Position numbers and translations under genes: made by a program
Part shown: piece by piece, positions 6,255-9,314 of the stretch
How positions within the stretch are numbered: the first letter of the stretch is position 1
Layout: each line of letters opens with the position of its first letter
The notes under the pieces: generated by a model
What the model was told of the DNA's origin: nothing
The model's database searches: none
Seen by the model: only the letters and a program-made list of their open reading frames with translations
NCBI GenBank assembly: GCA_964411785.1
Contig: CAYPMJ010000079.1
Location: 1-9,314, forward strand
From: RUG626 sp964411785
Lineage (GTDB): Bacteria > Bacillota > Clostridia > Oscillospirales > Oscillospiraceae
Reading direction: 5' to 3'
Length of the DNA stretch: 9,314 bases

Positions 6255-6272
6255 GATAATATAAAGATTATC
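6255..6272. promoter_or_regulatory. Dyad overlapping the Xer transcription start, putative operator
   Basis: GATAAT-ATAAAG-ATTATC is an inverted repeat with 6-bp arms directly after the -10 box and spanning the predicted start point. A protein bound here would block initiation. The GATAAT half-sites recall Fur-type boxes, but the spacing does not fit the canonical 19-bp Fur site. Confidence 0.4.
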
Positions 6273-6317
6273 TGAAAGAAATCCATACAAACTGGTTTAT
6301 GTAAAGGTGGATGCAAA

Positions 6318-7367
6318 ATGGATTATCGTTCTGAGGCGCCGGAAATCATTCGGAATTTTCTTGTGTACCATGAGACCGTCAAGGGCCACTCAAAAAAAAC
6401 TGTTGATGAATACTATTTGGATTTGAGAACGTTCTTCCGGTATATGAAGATTGCCAAGGGCAATGTTCCTCGCAGCACGCCCTTTGAGAATATCTCAATT
6501 GAGGACGTTGATCTGAATTTTGTTGGATCAGTCACACTCAGCGATGTTTACGATTACCTGAGTTTTATGGCCCGCGACCGTGAGCGCAGCCACACAAGCC
6601 ATGTCAAGGAATACGGCATAAATGCAGCTTCTCGCGCAAGAAAGATATCTACAATACGTTCATTTTACAAGTATCTGACGATAAAAACTAAGCAGCTGAA
6701 AGCAAATCCCATCCAAGACCTTGATTCACCTAAGCTGACGAAGCATCTTCCCCGTTACCTTAGTCTGGATGAATGCGTCCAACTTCTGTCCAATGTAGAT
6801 GGAAAAAACCGTGAAAGAGATTACTGCATTCTGACGTTTTTCCTAAACTGTGGTATGCGAATTTCGGAGCTCGTGGGACTGAATCTTACAGATATAAGGT
6901 CAGATCATCTCCGCATACTTGGAAAGGGTGATAAAGAGCGCGTGGTGTATCTGAATCAGGCCTGTGTGGACGCACTGAATGACTATCTGATAATCCGCAA
7001 GACCATTGCTTCTTGCGATGGGAATGCCCTCTTTCTCTCGTCTCGCCGCAGGAGAATCAGCACATCCACTGTAAATGCCCTGGTTAAGAAGCACCTGACT
7101 GCTGCAGGTATTGATGCAGACCTATACTCCTCTCACAAACTCCGGCATACAGCCGCAACCTTGATGCTGCACAGTGGAGTGGATATTCGAACAATCCAGG
7201 AGATTCTTGGTCATGAACACCTCAATACCACGGAAATATACACTCATGTCGAAAACGAGGGTTTGCGTGAAGCAGCTCTCCTCTCCCCTTTGGCAAACTT
7301 CTCAGGTGGCAGTGACGTCGACGAAAATGAAGAAGATGAAATGGAAAAAAAGGACGAAGAGGATTGA
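6318..7367 (+). CDS. Tyrosine recombinase of the Xer family (XerC/XerD/XerS-like)
   Basis: This 349-aa site-specific recombinase has an N-terminal SAM-like core-binding domain (about 5-125) and a C-terminal catalytic domain (about 142-320). The full active set is visible: R181 (GMRISELVGL), K203 (LGKGDKER), H273 and R276 (HKLRHTAATL), H299 (LGHEHLNTT) and the nucleophile Y308 (EIYTHV). It is about 50 aa longer than XerC or XerD. The extra length lies in the N-domain (about 50-110, ending EYGINAASRARKISTIRSFYKYL) and in a strongly acidic C-terminal tail (about 330-349). The N-domain layout resembles streptococcal XerS, as far as I can align it from memory. The start is ATG 6318 with AAAGGTGG 7 nt upstream. 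Its promoter carries a 28-bp palindrome that could be its own recombination site. Chromosome dimer resolution is the likely job; an integrase of a mobile element is less likely, since no phage or conjugation genes are nearby. XerC-like naming would be safe, XerS-like is inference. Confidence 0.92.
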   Translation: MDYRSEAPEIIRNFLVYHETVKGHSKKTVDEYYLDLRTFFRYMKIAKGNVPRSTPFENISIEDVDLNFVGSVTLSDVYDYLSFMARDRERSHTSHVKEYGINAASRARKISTIRSFYKYLTIKTKQLKANPIQDLDSPKLTKHLPRYLSLDECVQLLSNVDGKNRERDYCILTFFLNCGMRISELVGLNLTDIRSDHLRILGKGDKERVVYLNQACVDALNDYLIIRKTIASCDGNALFLSSRRRRISTSTVNALVKKHLTAAGIDADLYSSHKLRHTAATLMLHSGVDIRTIQEILGHEHLNTTEIYTHVENEGLREAALLSPLANFSGGSDVDENEEDEMEKKDEED

Positions 7368-7413
7368 CATGATATGTATCTATTTCATGCCGTCTGAGTA
7401 CCAGTTTTAAGCG

Positions 7414-7431
7414 ATTTAATATACATTAAAT
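7414..7431. repeat. AT-only inverted repeat between convergent genes
   Basis: ATTTAAT-ATAC-ATTAAAT lies in the 106-bp gap between the convergent recombinase and glycosyltransferase genes. It may act as a weak bidirectional terminator, though it has no GC pairs. No better terminator is visible in the gap. Confidence 0.3.
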
Positions 7432-7473
7432 ATGCCAATTTGCTTATTTTATCGGCTTTAGCTTTATTATAGC

Positions 7474-8787
7474 CTATCTCATCCTTAAATCTGATACCTC
7501 TAAAGGCGGTCCGTTTCTGTCATCCTTTGAGTCCAGATCGGTTATGGACAAGCCCACAGAGTGTTCGATTGGCGTCCATTCAACATGCTTAAAGAGTGCA
7601 GAGATAGATATTGGAATATACGTGAACATGAAGATAGGAAATGTCACAGCGCCTTTCAGTTTCTTGAAGGTGTCAGCATGTATTTTTTTCCACTCTGTAA
7701 CTGTAGTTATCGCGCCGAGCATAAATAGAAAAAGGTACATTTCAAAAGCCGATGTAAGTACCCCTGTTACCAGCGGAGTCAGATTTTCTCCGAGCACGAC
7801 CCTTACTGCAAGCTCTGCCAGACATAGTAGAATACTTACTACACTTAGAACCATAGCTGGCATAATATTCATGCACATATCAAAGCAGGAAAAGCTTCTT
7901 TCATGTACTGTACCATGCAGGAGAGCCATTCCGTAGTCTCGAAATACCTGTAAATATCCTTTGGTCCAACGCTGGCGCTGCTGCCAGGATTGGCGGAATT
8001 TGACCGGTTGTTCATCATAGAGTATGGCTTCCTCACAATAGCCGATCTTTATACCCGACAGAATATTATGGACTGTGAACTGAATGTCCTCTGTAAGAAG
8101 GAAGAACTGCCAGCCGTTGCACTTTTCCAAAATGCGACGTGTAAACATAAAACCTGTACCGGACACGGCTGCGCTGGTTCCCAGAAGTGCTCTGGGACGG
8201 TTTAAATATTCCGATTCCCGCAAAAACCATAGTGCGTAGCCGCTGGATATCCAGTTGTCTCCATAGTTTTTGGAGTTGCGATAGCTGGTGAGTATCTCAT
8301 ACCCCTGGGAAAGTGTCTGAACCATTTTTTCTACATAGTCTTCCTTGAGAAGATTGTCAGCGTCAAGTACCAGGTAGGCGTCAAAACTTCCAGGATAATC
8401 CCTTTCAATCTGCTTAAGCAGAAAATTGAGGGCATATCCCTTCCCTACTTCGGTTTTATTGAATCTTTTGTAAACTACCGCTCCGGCATCTTCCGCTAAT
8501 TCCGCCGTTTTGTCTGTGCAGTTATCAGCCACAACAAAGGCCTTGACCGGGCCATGATATGTCTGCGAGGCGATGCTACGGAGAAGGTTTCCAATTACTA
8601 CCTCCTCGTTTCGAGCCGCAATGAGAACGGCAACCCGTACAGGGTTTTCCACAGTCCCACATTTTATTGCTGGTTTTATTACTGGCTTCCTTGGGAGAAA
8701 AGGTACAAAGATGTAGATGATCTGATAGAAATAACATATGAAGAATAGCAAAGAGATAATAGTTTTCGCAATCAGGAACGCGTTCAT
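7474..8787 (-). CDS. Membrane-bound family 2 glycosyltransferase, processive-type motifs
   Basis: This protein transfers a sugar from a nucleotide-activated donor at the cytoplasmic face of the membrane; the acceptor and product cannot be told. From the chosen start it has 437 aa: an N-terminal membrane helix (about 4-30), a GT-A domain (about 52-280) and three C-terminal helices (about 310-332, 339-363 and 379-399). Visible motifs are ARNEE (58-62), VVADNCTDKT, the metal-binding DAD (142-144), the TED catalytic-base region (232-234) and QxxRW (270-274, in QQRQRWTKG). This combination is typical of polymerising enzymes such as poly-N-acetylglucosamine, hyaluronan or cellulose synthases, but many single-sugar GT2 enzymes share it. 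The ATG at 8787 is preferred over an in-frame GTG at 8841: GGGTG lies 5 nt upstream, the protein then begins at the membrane helix, and an extended -10 sits between the two candidates. It is a single gene without exopolysaccharide neighbours. It converges on the recombinase gene. Confidence 0.9.
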   Translation of the reverse strand: MNAFLIAKTIISLLFFICYFYQIIYIFVPFLPRKPVIKPAIKCGTVENPVRVAVLIAARNEEVVIGNLLRSIASQTYHGPVKAFVVADNCTDKTAELAEDAGAVVYKRFNKTEVGKGYALNFLLKQIERDYPGSFDAYLVLDADNLLKEDYVEKMVQTLSQGYEILTSYRNSKNYGDNWISSGYALWFLRESEYLNRPRALLGTSAAVSGTGFMFTRRILEKCNGWQFFLLTEDIQFTVHNILSGIKIGYCEEAILYDEQPVKFRQSWQQRQRWTKGYLQVFRDYGMALLHGTVHERSFSCFDMCMNIMPAMVLSVVSILLCLAELAVRVVLGENLTPLVTGVLTSAFEMYLFLFMLGAITTVTEWKKIHADTFKKLKGAVTFPIFMFTYIPISISALFKHVEWTPIEHSVGLSITDLDSKDDRNGPPLEVSDLRMR

Positions 8788-8823
8788 GGGGACACCCGCT
8801 TTCTCTTCCGTTTTCTGCTTAAT

Positions 8824-8832
8824 AATATAGCA
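8824..8832 (-). promoter_or_regulatory. Candidate extended -10 promoter for the glycosyltransferase
   Basis: On the minus strand TGCTATATT fits an extended -10 (TGnTATAAT with one mismatch), about 36 nt upstream of the ATG at 8787. No good -35 is found at 17 nt; TTGACT at 8861-8856 is 26 nt away, too far. If real, it places transcription start downstream of the GTG at 8841 and supports the shorter protein. Confidence 0.4.
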
Positions 8833-8896
8833 AAAAAACACGTTAAGAAAAAAGCAGTCAAGGCATTAAGAATCTGTTAAGAGGGAGGTGTGAAAA

Positions 8897-8923
8897 ATGG
8901 TGTTCCTTATTGAACTTAATTGA
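8897..8923 (+). CDS. Possible 8-codon leader peptide or gene-start remnant
   Basis: A very strong Shine-Dalgarno (GAGGGAGGTG, 8881-8890) is followed after 6 nt by ATG and eight codons (MVFLIELN) ending in TGA. Nothing follows on the plus strand that such a leader could regulate, and downstream frames are closed. It may be the stub of a lost gene, or chance in A/G-rich DNA. Confidence 0.25.
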   Translation: MVFLIELN

Positions 8924-8928
8924 GCTTA
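8909..8928. repeat. 10-bp imperfect tandem repeat
   Basis: ATTGAACTTA is followed directly by ATTGAGCTTA (one mismatch), overlapping the end of the 8-codon ORF. It lies in the roughly 255-bp gap (8788-9042) between the glycosyltransferase and the partial membrane gene, where I see no other gene or clear terminator. The seven bases ATTGAAC also begin the palindrome upstream of the Xer gene. Confidence 0.4.
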
Positions 8929-9042
8929 CACACATAATACAATATTGATTTTCCTGAAACGGGTTCAAATTCTGTAACCTTTTCATAGAGAAGGTCCGGA
9001 ATTAAGAAAACACTCCGCATTTTTCAGTTGGATATGTCCTTG

Positions 9043-9314
9043 TTATTGACTATCTTTGCATTTTTGTATGATAGCGTCATATTTCTTGTTTTGAAAAATC
9101 TTTCCTATTGGTGATAACAGCATGCCAGCCCCTATGCCGATAATCCACGCATACCGCCAGTGCGAAAGAAAACCCGTGAGGATAATCACAGCAGCCGTGA
9201 TAAGCCAGTATATCAGATTAAAACACCCGCTTGCCTTGTTCAGTTCCTCCAGCACATCAATTCCATCCGATGAATGCGGTGCACTTTCAATAAACTCCGC
9301 AGCGCCGGTTGCCC
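9043..9314 (-). CDS. C-terminal part of a small membrane protein, 5' partial
   Basis: The frame is open from the right edge of the window to TAA at 9045-9043, about 90 codons. An in-frame GTG at 9255 with GGATGG about 8 nt upstream could start a 70-aa protein, but the frame upstream of it (reading EFIESAPHSSDGIDVLEELNKA) looks coding, so I treat the gene as running off the window. Two membrane helices are predicted (LIYWLITAAVIILTGFL and YAWIIGIGAGMLLSPIG) with the short loop SHWR between them and a charged C-terminus (about 20 aa). The arrangement resembles the C-terminal membrane tail found on some small helix-turn-helix or DUF proteins of Clostridia, but the diagnostic part is outside the window, so no function is assigned. 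Confidence 0.65.
   Translation of the reverse strand, partial: ATGAAEFIESAPHSSDGIDVLEELNKASGCFNLIYWLITAAVIILTGFLSHWRYAWIIGIGAGMLLSPIGKIFQNKKYDAIIQKCKDSQ

Noticed and set aside
6318..7367. Integrase of a mobile element at this locus
   Set aside because: There are no phage, conjugation, excisionase or tRNA target genes in the window; the flanking genes look chromosomal.
8788..8841. Glycosyltransferase start at GTG 8841 (455 aa)
   Set aside because: There is no Shine-Dalgarno upstream and a candidate -10 box lies inside the extra 18 codons; the ATG at 8787 begins at the membrane helix.
8959..8975. T-arm-like sequence ACGGG-TTCAAAT-TCTGT, possible tRNA or attachment-site remnant
   Set aside because: The arm can pair with two wobbles and has a perfect T-loop, but there is no D-arm, anticodon arm or CCA-side acceptor around it, and no integrated element next to it.

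Overview
The window looks like chromosomal DNA of an endospore-forming member of the Clostridia (Firmicutes). The evidence is a cotJ-type spore-coat cluster, a CwlD-type cortex amidase, Gram-positive-style Shine-Dalgarno sequences (AGGAGG, GGAGGG, AAAGGTGG), TTG start codons and moderate GC content. An Oscillospiraceae/Ruminococcaceae-like gut bacterium is my best guess, but there is no rRNA or other phylogenetic marker here to fix it. There is no CRISPR array, no recognisable insertion sequence and no complete tRNA.

Layout. Positions 2-1783 (+) hold the C-terminal part of a P1B-type (heavy-metal) ATPase relative that seems to be a pseudoenzyme. The phosphorylated Asp is Ala, the metal-site CPC motif is missing, the GDGxND motif is degenerate and the actuator domain is absent. 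A 10-bp GC-rich hairpin at 1783-1806 separates it from a convergent spore-coat operon on the minus strand: cotJC (manganese catalase, all five metal ligands present) and, upstream of it, a single gene fusing CotJA and CotJB. Divergent from cotJ and on the plus strand are an unassigned 148-aa protein with a weak acetyltransferase-like look (3000-3446), then cwlD (3510-4235) and radA (4251-5615), the last two only 15 nt apart.

Positions 5616-6317 (about 700 bp) have no convincing gene. The end of this stretch is highly structured: a perfect 28-bp palindrome at 6192-6219 (12-bp arms, 4-nt centre), then a textbook sigma-A promoter (TTGACT, 17 nt, TATAAT), then a second dyad over the start point. 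This is the leader of a 349-aa tyrosine recombinase of the Xer family. The palindrome has the 11-6-11 geometry of a dif site, and its arms resemble the right arm of known dif sites. With the XerS-like N-terminal region of the recombinase, this suggests a one-recombinase Xer system with its site next to its gene, as in the streptococcal XerS/difSL system. This is the most interesting hypothesis in the window.

A membrane family-2 glycosyltransferase (7474-8787, minus) converges on the recombinase. The right end has a roughly 255-bp gap with an 8-codon ORF behind a strong Shine-Dalgarno sequence, then the C-terminal end of a small membrane protein running off the window (9043-9314, minus).

The cotJ genes and cwlD act in sporulation (coat and cortex). 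RadA and Xer act in DNA recombination and chromosome processing. The glycosyltransferase and the ATPase-like protein have no clear partners in the window.
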